64,000 bases of DNA, from contig CM060849.1 of NCBI GenBank assembly GCA_030737835.1, positions 4,464,001 through 4,528,000 on the forward strand, written 5' to 3'. Shown here one piece after another: positions 1 through 12,254 of the stretch. The DNA comes from Acorus gramineus. Lineage: Eukaryota > Streptophyta > Magnoliopsida > Acorales > Acoraceae. A program made the position numbers and the translations under genes. The stretch's first letter is position 1; every line of letters begins with the position of its first letter. The notes under the pieces are model-generated. The model was not told the origin of the DNA. It was given only the letters and a program-made list of their open reading frames with translations, and ran no database searches.

Positions 1-1818
1 GTTGAAGCCCCATGAGCAGAATTACCCCACCCACGACCTTGAGTTGGCAGCGATCATCTTTGCGCTGAAGATGTGGAGGCATTACCTCTATGGCGAGGAG
101 TTCGAGCTCTTTACTGATCATAAGAGCTTGACATATTTGCAGTCCCAGCCGGAGCTCAACATGCGTCAGAGACGTTGGGTCGAGTTCCTGACGGACTATG
201 ATTGTGACATCGCTTACCATCCGGGTAAGGCGAATGTCGTGGCGGATGCTCTCAGCAGGCAGCCCTTGGGCATGGCCGCCCACATGGCTGTACGTCGTTG
301 GAGGCTTCTGGAGGAGGCCGCTTGCTGGATCAGTGTTCGAGAGACTCCTGCGGGTGGCTTTTTGGCCAGGCTAGTGGTGCAGCCAGTTCTTCTCGCTCAG
401 ATCCGCACGGCTCAGGCTCAGGATCCGCATTTTATAGTCCTCTCTGAGGGCGTCGCCCGGGGCGAGCGTCCGGACTACCAGATTCGCGAGGACGGGATCC
501 TGCGGTTCAGAGGCCGAGTGTGCATTCCTGACGACGCAGAGCTGAAGCAGAAGATTCTGGACGAGGCCCATCGTTCGAGGTACACAGTGCATCCTGGTGG
601 CACGAAGATGTACAGGGGCCTTCGTCGTGGCTACTGGTGGCGCGGGATGAAGACGGATATTGCCCGTTTCGTTGCCCGATGCTTAGTATGCCAGCAGGTG
701 AAGTCGGAGCATCAGCGCCCTGCGGGGAAGCTGCAGTCCATTGAGATCCCTCAGTGGAAGTGGGAGCAGATCACCATGGATTTCGTCTCGGGTTTGCCGA
801 GGTCACGTTCGGGTCGCGATGCCATCTAGGTGATCGTCGACCGGCTGACGAAGTCCGCCATTTCCTCCCCATCCGACTCACCGATTCTCTGGACACCCTG
901 GCGCAGTTGTTCGTCTCAGAGATTGTTCGTCTCCATGGCACTCCCGTCAGCATCATTTCCGATCGAGACGCGCGTTTTACTTCGAGGTTCTGGCGTAGCC
1001 TCCAGCACGCCCTTGGTACGAACCTCCACTTCAGTACAGCGTTTCATCCGCAGACGGACGGCCAGTCGGAGAGGACGATTCAAACCCTGGAGGACATGCT
1101 GCGAGCCTCCTTTCTCGATTTTGGGGGCAGTTGGGAGAGGCACCTTCCGTTGGTGGAGTTTGCCTACAACAACAGCTACCACTCGAGTATCCGGATGGCT
1201 CCTTACGAGGCGCTCTATGGCCGCAGCTGCAGGTCCCCCTTGTGTTGGGACGAGGTCGGAGAGCGCCAGTTGGAGGGACCAGAGATCATTCACCAGACCT
1301 CAGAGATGGTGAAGACGATTCGCGAGCGTATCCGAGTCGCTCAGAGTCGTCAGAAGAGCTACGCCGACCGTCGTCGCCGTGAGCTCGCCTTCGAGGTTGG
1401 TGATCATGTCTTCCTGAAGGTGTCCCCGATGAAGGGCATCTTCCGTTTCGGCGTGCGGGGCAAGCTGAGTCCGCGTTTCATTGGGCCGTTCCTCATCCTC
1501 GAGCGAGTTGGGGAGGTGGCCTATCGCATAGCTCTGCCCCCACAGTTGGCTCAGGCCCATGACGTCTTCCATGTCTCGCAGCTGAGGCGCTATGTCCACG
1601 ATCCTGCTCACGTCATCCCGTTCGAGCCGCTCGTCTTCGAGCCGGACTTGTCATTCGTGGAGCAGCCGATTGAGATCCTGGACCGCCGCGAGAAGAGGCT
1701 CCGCACCAAGACCGTCCAGCTGGTCAAGGTGCGATGGCAGCACCGTTCCGGTGCCGAGGCCACTTGGGAGCTCGAGGACGCCATGCGTGACGCGTATCCG
1801 CATCTTTTCCCTTCTTAG
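1..1818 (+). pseudogene. Ty3/gypsy chromovirus pol 3' part (RNase H, integrase, chromodomain), decayed
   Basis: The window opens inside a pol polyprotein. Residues from position 2 onward match the RNase H end of plant Ty3/gypsy pol (TDHKSL, then ADALSRQ). The integrase follows: a zinc-binding HHCC region (HPGGTKMY...CLVCQ), then a DDE core with D in 'TMDFVSGLP', D in 'IISDRDARF' and E in 'DGQSERTIQT'. The C-terminus (VFHVSQLRR, then VKVRWQHR...ATWELED) is a chromodomain of the type in Tekay/Reina-like chromoviruses. The reading frame is broken twice: a TAG at 827-829, where the family normally has a tryptophan codon, and a one-base loss near 861 that shifts the frame. Past the shift it is open to TAG at 1816-1818. 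RT and upstream parts lie outside the window. The LTR follows directly, so this is the 3' end of an LTR element. The copy looks non-autonomous. Confidence 0.93.
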
Positions 1819-1853
1819 ATGTTCTTGTATTTATTTTGAGGACAAAATTTCCT

Positions 1854-1865
1854 AAGGGGGGAGAA
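1854..1865 (+). other. Polypurine tract of the chromovirus
   Basis: A purine-only run (aaggggggagaa) sits immediately before the TG that starts the 3' LTR. This is the expected place and composition for the plus-strand primer of reverse transcription in Ty3/gypsy elements. Confidence 0.85.
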
Positions 1866-2759
1866 TGTTATATATGTGTCACTTTTAGCCTTCTGGTAAC
1901 CATTGGGACATTTTGGCAGTTTTTCAGTTTTTTTCGTTTTTCGATCGGAACCGCTAAAATTTTGGACTTTAGCTATCATCCTGAGTTTGAGGACTCCGAT
2001 TGAAAATCTAACTGCATATTATGTGTCCTGGTGCCATTCCAAGCCACTCACGAAAATTTCATCGAATTCCGGTAACGTTTCAGAATTTCACAGTTCCGAA
2101 GCGTATCCGGGTTTTGACCGAGCGAGAAGTCATTGGGAGACTTGACTTGGTCAAAGTGGGCCCATGACTTGGTCAAATTTTGTTTTTGTGTGGTTGGGTT
2201 GACTGGGTCAAACCACACTTAAACCTAATCTAATCAGCCTAAACCTAATTACTAATCTAAGTGGTGTGAGTGTGTGTGGTGTGGGTGTGAGTATAAAAAA
2301 ATCCCACGACTACACATCCCCACTATTCATCATCTTCTCCAAAATTTCTCTCTCTCTCCCTCTCTTTAAATCCCATTGACCTAGTAAGGTCAAACCAAAA
2401 ACCCTAAGAAGAGAAAGGTTAGGTTTTGTCCCGATCTACCTTCCGGTGGTCTCGGATTCGAGTTCCCACATGTGTGACCCCTTCTCATACCCTCTTTTCT
2501 CCTCTGTTTTCAGCCATTTTTAGGGCTGAAGGAGATCTCGGTGGTGGTGGTCTTGGAGGTGGTGTTTCGGTGCGCGAAGAGCAACCGATCTTCCTTCCTT
2601 TCCTTCCTTGGGTGAGGTTTCTTTCCTTCCTTTTCTTGTTTAGATGCATGTTAGGAGGGTGTTTTTGGGTATGCATGGCTGTTGGTGGCTGTTGGTGGCG
2701 GTTGGTGGCGGTTGGTGGCCATTGGTGGCCGTCGGGGAGGTGGTAGGGTTGTCTCGGGT

Positions 2760-3250
2760 AGGCTGGCAGCGCAGGCAGGCAGGCGGGCTGGCAGGCGGGG
2801 CAGACGGGCAGGGCCCGGGGGCGTGCGCGCGGGTGGAGCAGGAGTGTGCGGGTGCTGTGCGCTGGGCGCCGTGCGAGGGCGTGCGCGAGGAGCGCTGCGC
2901 AGAGGGCAGTGCGTGCTGTGCGCGCGGGGCCGCGTGCGGGTGCTGCGCGCAGGGGCCGTGCGGGGGCGTGCGCGCGGAGCGCTGCGCAGAGGCGCAGGCG
3001 TGCTGTGCGCGCGCGGTGAGGCGAGCGGGTGGTGCGCGCGGGGTGCTGCGCTGGGGCGCAGGGCGTGGGGGTGTGCGCGCAAGTTGCTGCGCTGGGGCGC
3101 AGTGAGCGCGCGGTGCACCCGGGGGGCTCGGCAGCGTCCGGGCATGCGGGCAGGGGCTCGGCAGTGCGTCTGGGCGCGCGGGCTGGGGCGCGGCTGTGCG
3201 CCTGGGTCGGGTGGCCGTGCGTACGGCTGCCCGGGGGTTCGGGAGTGAGT
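2760..3250. repeat. GC-rich low-complexity block inside the LTR
   Basis: About 490 bases dominated by gcgcg, gtgcgc and ggggcg words, with many CpG sites. It gives long overlapping open frames on both strands (Arg/Ala/Cys/Gly-rich readings) that are composition artefacts. An equivalent block is at about 51960-52740 in the related minus-strand LTR. Confidence 0.8.
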
Positions 3251-4198
3251 CGGGGTGCTCGGACTCGCGTGCGTACAGGCCGTATGTACGCTTGTCCGAG
3301 TGTTGGGTATTTTAGTGTATTTTTGTATGTATTGTGTATTTTACTCACCGAGTTGATTACCCTGTCTTGCAGATCTTGACGGACGGTCGCGCGACGACCC
3401 GGTTATTGGTGAGTGGTACAATCCAACCCAGTAGGGAGGCGCTATATGCACTTGGGCGTGTACCGTCCTCCCCTGGGGCACCGTAGTTTAATATTAACCT
3501 GTTTAATATGTAATCTATGCAAGCATGATTAATATGTAGTATGCATGCTACCCTAGACTTTGTATGTTAGGGACTTGCACCCTTAGGATATGTGTAAGAG
3601 CCATGCATCCTGTCACCCTGTTCTCATGCTAGGAAGCCTCGACCTATGCATGTGTCCTACTAGTTTAATTTATTAAATTAAATGCGAACTTATGGTATTT
3701 TAGCATGCCTTAGGGAATATTAAGGGGCCTTGCGAGGTCAACATTGAGACCCGGACTAGGGTACTCCGTGTTCCTTGTTTGGTTGTCGGGATGTCCTATA
3801 TCGGGACCTCATGGTGCCCTCCCAAGGTTTTTTTTCCCATTAATATTATAATATATGTTCCCCGCATCTTGGTTATGCGCCCTGGAGGAATTTTGAAGAA
3901 TTCATGACATTTATAAGTTGAGATCGGTGTCGGCGGATTCGAGTGGATCGTATGCGTATGGATAGGCTGTTTCTGTTCCCTTTCGTTGGATCCGTATAGA
4001 GACTGCCCCAGCGTTAGAAAGGCCGTCCCGTAAAAGGGCTCCCATCAGTAGGTACCTCCTGATTTGGATTCGGACTGTGCTGAAGTGTGGGAGTAGGCCA
4101 AGCGGCTACGGAGTGGAGGAGAGACTATCGGTGGACCAAGGGTGATTAACAGCCTAGTCAGTCCCAATATCCTATGTCACCTATTGAAGGGTGAGGGT

Positions 4199-5316
4199 GA
4201 GGGTGTGGTGGGTCGGCGATGTAACGACCCACTGGATTGTGTAGTTCCTGCCACTTTGAGGCTTTTAATAATAAATTGTGGTTAATATGAATTGTGATGC
4301 ATGGGTTGTGCTATTCACTGAGCGTGTGGCTCACCCCTCGCATATATATTTTTCCACAGTTATCACTGAGTCGGACTTGAAGGAGGAGCTCCCCGAGAGA
4401 CTTCCTCAATAGCGGAGCAGCGCCACGTCCCGCGAGTATTAGAGGCCATCAGCATCCTTTCTTTGGATTGTATGTATTATATTTCCGTGCTTGGGCACCG
4501 TTTGTATATTATTTGGATGTATGTGTGTATATTGGCTCTCACAGGACAGTTGATTATGTATCGAGTCTGTAGTATGTTTTTGAATTACAGACTCAGTCTT
4601 TTAGCTTCCGCTATCTGTGTATATATCATGTCAGCCTTGCTTTCGTCTGTGTTGTCATTTTAGTTGTTGTTTAGAGTATTTTATTGATCTCCTGTATAGA
4701 CTGCTGATATCATGTATACACTTGCCGCGTCCCGGGACGGCTGCCCTGGGGCGTGACAGAGGGTGTGGTGGGTCGGCGATGTAGCGACCCACTGGATTTT
4801 GTAGTTCCTGCCACTTTGAGGCTTGATTAATTATTTGTGGTTAATATAAATTGTGATGCGTGGGTTGTGCTATTCACTGAGCGTGTGGCTCACCCCTCGC
4901 ATAATTTTTCTCCAGTTATCACTGAGTCTGATCGGAAGGAGGAGCTCCCCGAGGGATTTCAGCAGTAGCGGAGTAGCATCACGTCCCGCGAGTGTTAGAG
5001 GCCATCAGCATCCTTTCTTTTGATTGTATGTATATATTTCCGTGCTTGGGCACCTGTTTGTATTATACTTGGGCGTATTTGTGTATATTGGCTCTCACAG
5101 GACAGTTGATTATGTATCGAGTCTGTAATATGTTTTGATGTACAGACTCAGTCTTTTAGCTTCCGCTATTTGGTGTATATATCATGTCAGCCCTGCTTTT
5201 ATCTGTGTTGTCATTTTAACTGTTTGTTTAGGGTATGTTATTGACCTCCAGTTTAGACTGCTGATATCATATATACACTTGCCGCGTCCCGGGGATGGCC
5301 ACCCTGGGGCGTGACA
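4199..5316 (+). repeat. Tandem duplication of the LTR 3' terminus (4199-4758 and 4759-5316)
   Basis: Both units start with 'gagggtgtggtgggtcggcg' and end with '...ctggggcgtgaca'. They match throughout with scattered substitutions and small indels (for example gatgtaacgac against gatgtagcgac). Unit 1 is 560 bp and unit 2 is 558 bp. Both end exactly at the LTR terminus. Confidence 0.9.
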
Positions 5317-6014
5317 AAAGTCTATCTCCAACTTATCCACTCATCAAATCAAGAACTATTTTCGGTGCTAATCTTGAACCATCTATGAGATCAAGCTAAG
5401 CAGCTTGAGCCTTTCTTATTTTTCTATGTAACCTCAAATTATAGCTCAAGGGGGTCAACACAAGATCATGATTGTGGTTTTCTTCAAATTTAGTGACATG
5501 ATAAGCACTAGAAGACTGATAAGTGATAACCATATGTGCCTCACATCCTGTTTTTGTCTCATGTTGTGGCTGCAAGACTTTTTGTTTATCAACCTATTTC
5601 CTCCATTCATTAGAACAACAGAATTTTCACTTTCACACTATGCCATTGGACTTATGTGCATCACTTCTTTGAATGCTAAATCCAACTGATCTTGCATATG
5701 TGTTGTAGAATTGATAAGCACTATTTTCATAATCGAATGCCATAACAACTTCAAGCATACCATTAGAACTATATTAATCAACAAACTCACTGTCTCCTTA
5801 TGTGTTAATACAATGTTTAGCTAAAATCAAATCTGTAAAAAAAAAATCACCCAACCAAGCATGGATAAAAAATGAAATCAAAGTATAAAAACCCTTAAAT
5901 CGTGCATCACAGAGGCACTTACAATTCAAGCATTACAGAAACCCTTACAAAAGAAACATCTTACAATTCAAGCATTACAGAAACCCTTACAAAAGAAACA
6001 TCAAATTCCCAATT
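5317..6014. other. AT-rich intergenic DNA with a 42 bp tandem duplication
   Basis: I recognise no gene here. A 42 bp unit starting 'cttacaattcaagcattac' occurs twice in direct tandem at 5918-5959 and 5960-6001. The short frame at 5468-5689 has no recognisable domain. Confidence 0.6.
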
Positions 6015-6019
6015 CAAAT

Positions 6020-9000
6020 TGTAACACCGTGAATCCACTACTCCATTTTGAAGTGTAAAATTCAGTGCGCTACCTTAAATCCTTAAATCTTAGAGTTCTT
6101 ATTTTCCTTTATCCAGAAATATGATAAAATAATACTAAAATAAACTTCAGTCTTTAATAATAATAGAACATCAAAGATTCCACAATACTCCCAATTAATC
6201 TGGATATAACTTATACATAAAAAGATATATAACTTGATATAAACATGGTTACTAAGAGGATGGATCAACTACATGCCAAATAAATTATGTTAAGTCCTTC
6301 TACCAAGCAAGTCTAATGTTCTCGCACTCACGATCTCGTCAGCAACTACACAAGATTCACCAATCTAAGTCTTTAATATAAAAATGGAGAAATAATGAAA
6401 GGTGAACTACCACAAGCTTAGTGAATGAACATTGATGTTCCAATAATATAATATACTTAAAAAATAATGACTTTATAAAATTCTTGCAAAATAGTTGTAT
6501 AATATTAAAATCCTATGATAAAGATATCATTCAAAATATGCTAGGTGTAAAACTTCTTATTTGAGGAATACATGATTATATAAAGACTCTTCTTAAAATT
6601 ATATGATGTATATGAATGCAACGGACACGCATGCCCGCTTTCCACGACACCTAGCCACAACGATTTCACAACATCTACCCGTAAGGATTTTGCTTTGGAA
6701 ATCGTGATACCTAGACATAGTCATTTAGACTTGGGTCCATTTTAGACCACAATCACCTAGACTGACCCACCTAGGTTGTGCCACCTAGGTGATATAATGA
6801 GTGCATTATCAAACCACTTATTTTTTCAAGTATTTATGCGACAGTTTCATAAATCTCATAATTTCAATACATACGATATGTAATAAAATATCAAAGTATA
6901 TGATAATGACATGCCCATACGCCTCATACAAAATAGATTTCAATAACATAAAATACCCATGACTCCAACAAGTATACATATAGGGTTAAAAACATCTAAG
7001 TCCCTATAAACATGGAAAAACCCATATAAGTCCCTATTAAAATTAGGACAGACGTACGAGTCCCTGAAAACTCAGAAAAACCCAATTATCATCCCTGAGT
7101 TAAATTTTCATCCAAACTTAACGGAATATTCCCATAATATTCCATCACATATAATTGTGTAGACATTGAAGTCCTTATAAACAGTCATAAAGACAAATTA
7201 GTCCATGCAAAAGATAAAATTACCTCTCAAAGACTTTTACATTAAAGTGTGCATACATTGTAGTCCAATAAACAATCATAAAGATAAATTAGTCTCTGCA
7301 AAAGATAAAATTACCCTTGAAAGATTTTTACATTTAATTGGATAGACATTACAGTCCTTATAAATAATCGTAAAGACAAAATGATCCCTGTAAAAGATAA
7401 AAATGCCCCTGAAGAATGCATTCTACCGGTTAAAATATTGTTTTTACATCCAAATTGTGATCTTCAGGTGGAGTGTGATTGATATAATAGAAGATGAAAA
7501 AATAAATAAAAAAATTATATTATTTTTCTTTATGATTGTTTATAAGGACTGCAATGTCTACACAATTAAATGTAAAAATCCTTCAGGGGTATTTTTGTCT
7601 TTTACAAGAATCAATTTGTCTTTACGATTGTTTATAAATACTGTAATGTCTATTCAATTAAATGTAAAAGTCTTTTAGGGGCAATTTTATCTTTTGCAGG
7701 GACTAATTTGTCTTTATGATTATTTATAGGGACTGCAATGTGTACACAATTTAATGTAAAAGTCTTTTAGGGACAATTTTGTCTTTTGCAGGGACTAATT
7801 TATCTTTATGACTGTTTATAAGAACTTTAATGTCTACACACATATATGTGATGGAATATTCTGCGAATATTTCGTTAAATTTAGATGGAAATTTAACTCA
7901 GGGATGATAATTGAGTTTTTCTGAGTTTTCAGGGACTCGTACGTCTGTCCCAATTTTAATAGGGACTTATTTGGGTTTTCTTATGTTTGTAGAGACTTAG
8001 ATGTCTTTAACCCATACATATATTATGGTTTTCAAAATAAATAGAAACATTCCTCATCTCCGGTCCACGCAATATAAACCAATGCATGTGCATGAAAACC
8101 ACACTCGTACGTAGATAACCTAGCATAACAATTATGCTATAAATAAATTAGAAAATTATTCAATCATGACTCACACAACTCACAATTAACATTCTTTAAC
8201 ATTAGGCCCAATAATCCCAAAAGACTATGCGGGATGAACCTACTATCCACAACTCAACACAAAGGCCCATTGAAAATTCTAACTCCGAATAAATATTAAA
8301 ATATTTATGTACTCACAATGATCTAATAATCAATATTAATTTATTCCATAATGTCCACATAATCGATCAATCATTGAATAAATACTTGGACAAATCCAAT
8401 AAGACTCAACTACAACTCTAATGATCTAAATAACTTAACCCAACCAATTTACATCCAAATAACTATAATATCCAATTATTATTCATTGATCCCACTAAAC
8501 CAAATTAATCGATTTGAGATGTCCAATTTGGGTCACCAAGATCAATAAGAACACCAAAACCCACAAATCAAATTATACCCATTAAACATTCATTTAAAAT
8601 CCCTATAATCTCTAAAATTCATCAGACTTGATCATCAAACTAAATATTTGCATTTTAGGAAACTACACAGAAATCTTTGAAAATTCATAACTTTCTATTT
8701 ATAACTCCGATTCATGATTCATTGGAAAGATCTTTTCAAAACCTATTTCTATTTGTGAAATGTGTTTTTCCCATAAACGGCTCTATCATGTTAAAAAATA
8801 CAATTTAATGTGCAGGTATACCTTTCACCCAAAAATAACCATTTAATCATCCAAACCAATACAATCTAATTAGATCTTGAGAAATATTTTGTGGATCTAT
8901 TTATCCTAATTCTCAAGCCGTGAACTTTCTTCCCCGATTCAAGATTAAACTTCAAGCAAAGATCCATTTTTCTTTTGTTAAACCATAGAATTCAAAATCA

Positions 9001-9828
9001 TGAATGAGAAAGACATGCCAAGATCCAATGATGAGGAATGGATTCTAGATTCAATTGAGATGCCTTTCACATGCAGCCACAATATCGGGGATTCAAGGTC
9101 AAAGCCATACTACAATCACAATCATGAACCACCATTTTCATCTCTTGTGATATTCGAAGGGATAGGATTAGGTCATTACTACCCCCTCATATCATATGAA
9201 AAGCTGATGAAAACCCTAGCGCAAAACATGATATTTACATGGGTTTTCCAGTTTGCCAGAATAGCAAAATGATCCCATATGTCTTCTAGTTTTACAACTA
9301 GGTCCTTATCTGATTTATAAAAAAGTCCCTGAAGGATATTAAAAGATATTTGGATTCGCAACTAGATCCTTGGGCCAAATAACTTGACACTTAAGCATAA
9401 AAATCTAATTTTTCAAACTCCGAATTTCACTAAATTTCAACCAAAGTTTTTTGAGACTATAAAGATCTCTCAAAAAATACAAAATAAATATTTTAACATC
9501 AATTTATAATTATTATAATTATAAATTAAATTGGACCCATTTGAGCCCACCGCAAAGTCTAAAAAAATAAAAATTAATTTCAATTAAAATTTTCATTATA
9601 TATTTAAAATAAATATATAAGACTGAAAAATGCACAGACGTTACACAAACAAATTCTAATACAAATAATAATAACAGAACAAGGACAGACATGTAAATCA
9701 AGAAATAAAAGCTAAGCAAGGAAGCAAACTCTTAACTGATGCATTAAAAAATAAAAACAAATTTCCTTATTTTTTTATACTAAAACATGTTTGTTTGAGA
9801 GGTTTTGACATGAAAATTTTAAGAAGCA
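6020..9828 (-). mobile_element. Probable solo LTR (minus), interrupted by a MULE-like element
   Basis: The left edge reads TGTAACACCG, a reversed Ty3/gypsy-type LTR end (...CGGTGTTACA). The flanking caaat at 6015-6019 is repeated at 9829-9833, just after a CA. Internal text such as 'caagcttagtgaatg' near 6415 and 'cataactttct...ctccgatt' near 8688 resembles the other minus-strand LTRs in this window. A second CA-caaat occurs at 8562-8568 and the right end (rc TGCTTC) is atypical, so the right boundary is uncertain. Removing the nested element leaves about 2.8 kb, similar to the other LTRs here. The open frame at 9000-9272 shows no domain. Confidence 0.4.
6983..8013. mobile_element. Mutator-like foldback element (MULE-MITE), 1031 bp, 9 bp TSD
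   Basis: The element starts GGGTTAAAAACATCTAAG and ends with the inverted copy CTTAGATGTCTTTAACCC. Flanks are identical 9-mers, atacatata at 6974-6982 and 8014-8022. A 9 bp target duplication with G/C-starting termini is the signature of Mutator-superfamily insertion. The arms stay complementary far inside: the stretch at 6983-7200 pairs with 7796-8013. Each arm also has about three tandem units of roughly 100 bp containing 'cttttgcagggactaa' or its complement. No transposase is present, so it would be non-autonomous. It lies inside the probable solo LTR and is therefore younger than it. Confidence 0.9.
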
Positions 9829-10115
9829 CAAATCTATTGTGTATACAGGTTCATACCCAAGACTATGAACCTCGAGAGCAGTGACAGGGCTTCAACAATG
9901 GCTGGGGGAGCAGAGATGGGGCTGCGGAAGCGATGATTTGTGATGATTTTGGTTCTCCTCGAGAAGAAGATGAGGGGCGGCTAGTGATCTTGATTTATCT
10001 TTGAAGAAAGAAAGAGATCACATGTTCGCACATGATGAGGTGGTGTGAAGAGACAGCGTGAGCTGATTGTGTTTGGGTAAGTCCCTCACGGACGCGAGCT
10101 CACATGTTAAAATGT

Positions 10116-11195
10116 GGGTGGGTCTATCCCCACCATGCACATTGCTGAACCCATCAATAAAAAAAATCTGCATATGGGTTCTTTGAAAAATAGTAATTCC
10201 AGCGATCCATTCGACAATCTCTCTGACGAGCATTATAGAAAACAGTCGACAATCACCTTGTCAATCCACGTTTAAAAACTTCGATATTTGTATTGTCATT
10301 CACTGTTTAGAACATTCGACGGTGGGTCTATCAATCTGAGATGTGTATGTCGACACTAAATTCGTTGAACGGATAACATGAAAAATAAACACTTTGACCA
10401 TTCACAATCACTTTGTTTTTCAATTTTTTTAGTCTATTTTTTAATAAAAACTCAATAAATTCTCTTCATTTAAGCCTTTTTTTGTCTGAATAATCAAAAT
10501 CCACCTATTAGGAAACTTTTTTTTCCATAAATATCTTTCTATTGAGTAGTCTCTATTTTGGTTTCTTTGTTTTGGAGAGTCTCTCTATCACTTTCCATTT
10601 TACATTGACAATCCCATTCACAGCTCTCCTTCAATCACTCACCAAATTAAAACACTTAAACTTTTCTGTCGAATGATAGAGACCCATAATAAATAAATAA
10701 AAGAAACTCCAATTTTGAGATTCACATTGAGACTCAATGTGAAATGGAAGTGATAAAGAGACCCTCCAAAACAAAGAAATCCAAACAAAGACTCTGCTCA
10801 CATAGAAAGATATTTATGAAAAAAAGTTTTTAATAAGTGGGTTTTGATTTTTTGGACAAAAAAGCCTAAATGAAGAGAATTTATTGGGTTTTCATGAAAA
10901 ATTGAACTAAAAAAAATAAAAAAATAGAGTGATTGTGAATTGTCAAGCGTTCATTTTTCATGTTATCCGATTGACACATAGGCCTTTTGTCGAATATTCT
11001 AAACAGTGAATGACAATACAACTGTTAAAGTTTTTTTAACATGGATTGACATGGGGATTGTCGACTATTTTCAATAACGCACGACAGGGAGACTGTTGAA
11101 TGGATCGGTGGGATTAGTGTTTTTCAAAGAACCTGTATATGAAATTTTTTTTATTAGTGGGTTTAGTAATGTGCATGGTGAGGATAGACCGGCCC
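10116..11195. mobile_element. Second foldback element, about 1080 bp, long inverted arms
   Basis: The left end GGGTGGGTCTATCCCCACCA pairs with the right end (reverse complement GGGCCGGTCTATCCTCACCA). Pairing continues for nearly 500 bases per arm, with a loop near 10600-10740. Examples are the segments around 'ttcgacaatctctctgacg' and 'actgtttagaacattcgac' and their complements near 11090 and 11000. Flanks are taaaatgt (10108-10115) and taacatgt (11196-11203), a 7/8 match that would fit an 8 bp duplication (hAT-like) or a worn 9 bp one (MULE-like). It holds no coding capacity. A transcript across it would form a very long hairpin. Confidence 0.75.
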
Positions 11196-11276
11196 TAACA
11201 TGTTACACGGCAGGTTTCTACAGGTGTGCACAGAGTAACCCTGTGTTATGTTCACAAGAGTTATGATCCCCTTATC

Positions 11277-11730
11277 CCCCTGTTTGGAACGGAGATATGT
11301 TTTATTCTAGAGTATACATTTATCCAAGCATAAGTGAGTATAAATAAGGATAAAATGATTTTGTATTTGGTTGTGTTTTGAATTATTCTCGTTTGGTAAA
11401 CGTAAGAATAAATGTTTTGTTGCTTGGGTAAAAATATGAATAAAGTATGGATAAAGATTTATAAAAGGTAAAAAAATAATGATAGTTGATTTTACAGGTG
11501 ATTTATAAGAGATGATGACAATTGATTTGACAGTGGGGCCACATATTCTTTGGGTGAATTAAAGTATGATAACTTTAATTTCAGGGATTGATTGGAATCC
11601 ATGTACCACTTTATCAGAGTTTATTCTGACATATTTTATAAGGGATTATTTAGAGTAAACAAACACTTAAAATTTTTTATCGGATGTTATCTGGGGTTAT
11701 CCAGAGTCTTATACTACAAACAAACTGGGG
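11277..11730. mobile_element. MITE-like element, 454 bp (copy 1)
   Basis: The element runs from cccctgtttgga to tttgtttgt...actgggg, giving a short inverted repeat of the form CCCC(T/A)GTTTG. A reverse-complement copy lies at about 44400-44757 (shared words include 'aataaggataaaatgattt' and 'aaggtaaaaaaataatgat' or their complements). The termini resemble Tourist/Harbinger-type MITEs. I could not fix the target duplication. It ends just before a TATA-like 'catataaag' upstream of the RBM28-like gene. Confidence 0.6.
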
Positions 11731-12254
11731 CATATAAAGCCCTTCAAATTTTAGATTCTTAATTTATAAGCCCCACGTATGTACAAGCACTGATTCTAAA
11801 TTTATTTGTACGCCCCCACCGTGTTATACCTCTCACAAAGTCGACCTAACCTAAACCCCTTTGTCTCCCTGCCTCCCAGACCTCGTCGCCGTTTTTATCA
11901 ACGCATCGAAGGTTTTCCTCACCAACTGATCTCACAAGCCCCCTCGTCTCCTTCTCACCTTCCCTGACCGGCGCCTCTGCAGAACCCTACCTCTCCCCTG
12001 GCCGACGACGGAGAAAGAAGAAGTCGAAAAAGCGGACGAAAGAAGACCAGGTAATCTTTACCTTCTTCATCTCTATTTCTCCTCCTCTTCAGTTTTTTTT
12101 TTTTTTGTGTGAGAGGCTGAAGAGAGGGCTTAGGGTGGGTATTAGGTTTGAGAAAGAATGCCAATGAGGGGTTTGGGTGGGCGTTTATATTTTTTCTTTG
12201 TTTCTCAATATTTGCCTTCACATATGTATATGTATATAGAGGTAGGTTTGAGAC
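11731..12254 (+). promoter_or_regulatory. Putative promoter and 5' UTR of the RBM28-like gene
   Basis: A TATA-like catataaag starts at 11731. It is followed by a pyrimidine-rich leader (cctctccc, ctccttctcacc) typical of plant 5' UTRs. A splice donor (gaccag|gtaatc, intron from 12051) and an acceptor (gaggtag|gtttg, ending 12245) suggest a 195 bp intron in the leader, just before ATG at 12255. The in-frame TGA at 12249-12251 shows that the coding frame does not extend upstream without splicing. All of this is inference without transcript data. Confidence 0.4.

Larger units (their letters stand above)
1866..5316 (+). repeat. 3' LTR of the chromovirus, about 2.9 kb plus a duplicated 558 bp end
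   Basis: The LTR begins TGTTATATATGTGTC right after the polypurine tract. It ends ...GGGGCGTGACA at 4758, and the same terminus appears again at 5316. Internal landmarks (a GC-rich block at about 2760-3250, 'cctcgcata...cactgagt', gggtgaggg repeats) recur in reverse orientation in the solo LTR at 50107-53664, so the two belong to related families. Their first bases differ (TGTTATATAT against TGTTGTGCCT), so U3 has diverged while R/U5 is shared. The 5' LTR is outside the window, so no target duplication can be tested. Confidence 0.85.

Noticed and set aside
2485..3379. Long overlapping open frames on both strands
   Set aside because: They lie in the GC-rich LTR block. The residue composition is extreme and no domain is visible, so they are artefacts of base composition.
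9000..9272. 90-codon plus-strand frame starting MNEKDMPRSN
   Set aside because: No recognisable domain; it lies in the probable solo LTR and has no supporting context.
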